In this document: piece by piece, positions 6,144 to 6,856 of the stretch
How positions within the stretch are numbered: the first letter of the stretch is position 1
Layout: the number at the start of each line of letters is the position of its first letter
Source: Bacteroidota bacterium
GTDB taxonomy: Bacteria; Bacteroidota; Bacteroidia; NS11-12g; UBA9320
Length of the DNA: 6,856 bases
Assembly: GCA_024638525.1 (NCBI GenBank)
Contig: JAHEKB010000128.1
Coordinates: 1-6,856 of the forward strand
Direction: 5' to 3'
Position numbers and translations under genes: made by a program
Notes under the pieces: generated by a model
The model's input: only the letters and a program-made list of their open reading frames with translations
Databases searched by the model: none
Told to the model about the DNA's origin: nothing

Positions 6144-6856
6144 TTAGTTTGAAATGGTGCGGACCACTGTGGTCTCTCCAATCCAACACCCTATGGTGTA
6201 AGACTGCCCATCTGTTATTCCTTCAAAGAAAGCAGTTTCTTTGTCAGGAAAGTAGCCAGAGTACTTATTTATCCGCTCTGTGGCTTTCTCTTCGACACTA
6301 GAATCAATCGATCTAGCTTTGGCGTACTTATCAACGGCCGCCCAGTAAACTTCTCGTCCTTTTAAGGCTGAACCTCCACACGATCTCACGCTTGATGCAT
6401 AAGCATCGCCAATCAATATGTAGGCTTCACCAGAAGCTTCGTTAATCTCCAAGGCTTTTCTTGCATAAGACCTGCCTTCTGAATATGAACCGTTCTTGAT
6501 AGAAAGTGCCGACATCTGAATATAAATGTCATACAATTCCTCGCCCTCTGTTTCCTTGGCCGCTTGACCGTAATAATTTAGGGCCTTTTTAACATCTCCT
6601 CTAGTTTTCGATGCTTTTGCCAGACTCATTGCTGCTGTCGCATTGGGTTCTAGTTGATACAGCTGCTCACTCAAAGTATAGTAAAAATCCGATTTCTCAC
6701 AACCGCCTTTTTCCAAGAGATTGATGGTAGATTTCAAATAGGCAACATCTTCTTTCCTTTCGGCAAACAGTGGTTCCTTCAGTTCTGTGATTTTGTCACA
6801 GTCTAGATATGGAAGCATCAATTTGGTGATCGATTCCTGTGTACCGACCCACTTCT
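6144..6856 (-). CDS. TPR-repeat protein conserved upstream of lptC, N-terminus outside window
   Basis: The frame is open from the right edge to a TAA at 6146-6144, giving 236 visible residues; the N-terminus and signal peptide, if any, are outside. An in-frame TTG at 6821 and ATG at 6818 exist, but the frame before them also reads as protein (KWVGTQESITK), so they are not the true start. Tetratricopeptide-like helical pairs lie at about 6641-6537 (AMSLAKASKTRGDVKKALNY), 6533-6432 (SYSEGRSYARKALEINEASG) and 6428-6297 (AYILIGDAYASS, then a Cys-containing insertion and AAVDKYAKARSIDSS). Beyond the repeats is a C-terminal stretch (INKYSGYFPDKETAFFEG, DGQSYTIGCWIGETTVVR) that I recognise from homologues next to lptC in flavobacteria. 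Cysteines recur at DCDK, GGCEK, RSCGG and GCW. TPR folds bind other proteins, and the fixed position before lptC suggests a role in envelope assembly, but no function is established. The stop abuts the lptC ATG. Confidence 0.85.
   Translation of the reverse strand, partial: KWVGTQESITKLMLPYLDCDKITELKEPLFAERKEDVAYLKSTINLLEKGGCEKSDFYYTLSEQLYQLEPNATAAMSLAKASKTRGDVKKALNYYGQAAKETEGEELYDIYIQMSALSIKNGSYSEGRSYARKALEINEASGEAYILIGDAYASSVRSCGGSALKGREVYWAAVDKYAKARSIDSSVEEKATERINKYSGYFPDKETAFFEGITDGQSYTIGCWIGETTVVRTISN

Noticed and set aside
6816..6821. TTG/ATG as the start of the TPR gene
   Set aside because: The frame stays open and protein-like to the right edge, and homologues are longer; the gene is partial and begins outside.
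1..6856. A mobile element, CRISPR array, tRNA/rRNA or defence system
   Set aside because: No transposase, integrase, direct-repeat array, terminal inverted repeats or RNA-gene folds were seen, and all space is taken by recognisable chromosomal genes.

Overview
The window looks like ordinary chromosomal DNA from a marine-type member of the Bacteroidota, most likely the order Flavobacteriales. Four things point there: a secreted nuclease with a type IX secretion (T9SS) C-terminal sorting domain, a DUF3575-like outer-membrane barrel protein, an LptC lipoprotein of the Bacteroidota type behind its usual TPR-protein neighbour, and -7 promoter boxes of the TAnnTTTG form. Base composition is moderately AT-rich and even across the window. 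I see no mobile element, tRNA, rRNA, CRISPR array or phage gene.

Left part (1-2485, all minus strand): a two-gene operon runs leftward. It encodes a low-molecular-weight protein tyrosine phosphatase and then, through a 4-base ATGA overlap, a secreted endonuclease/exonuclease/phosphatase-family protein. Further left, behind its own promoter box, is a signal-peptide-bearing beta-barrel protein that runs off the left edge.

Middle part (2543-4308): a DUF456 membrane protein is transcribed to the right, divergent from the phosphatase. It converges on an L-2-hydroxyglutarate oxidase gene (lhgO) on the minus strand. The short gap between the two ends holds a perfect 14-base palindrome.

Right part (4309-6856): a stand-alone homocysteine methyltransferase, equivalent to only the N-terminal module of cobalamin-dependent methionine synthase, is transcribed to the right, divergent from lhgO. 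It converges, with stop codons sharing TTAA, on a tightly packed minus-strand operon. That operon reads TPR protein (5' end outside the window), LptC lipoprotein (lipopolysaccharide export), then a small two-helix membrane protein.

The genes form several unrelated functional units (envelope biogenesis, C1/methionine metabolism, metabolite repair, secretion). I find no convincing new multi-gene system. The points most worth a second look are the isolated MetH N-terminal module, the coupling of a cytosolic tyrosine phosphatase to a T9SS-exported nuclease, promoter boxes so close to start codons that leaderless mRNAs are implied, and the conserved uncharacterised partners of LptC.
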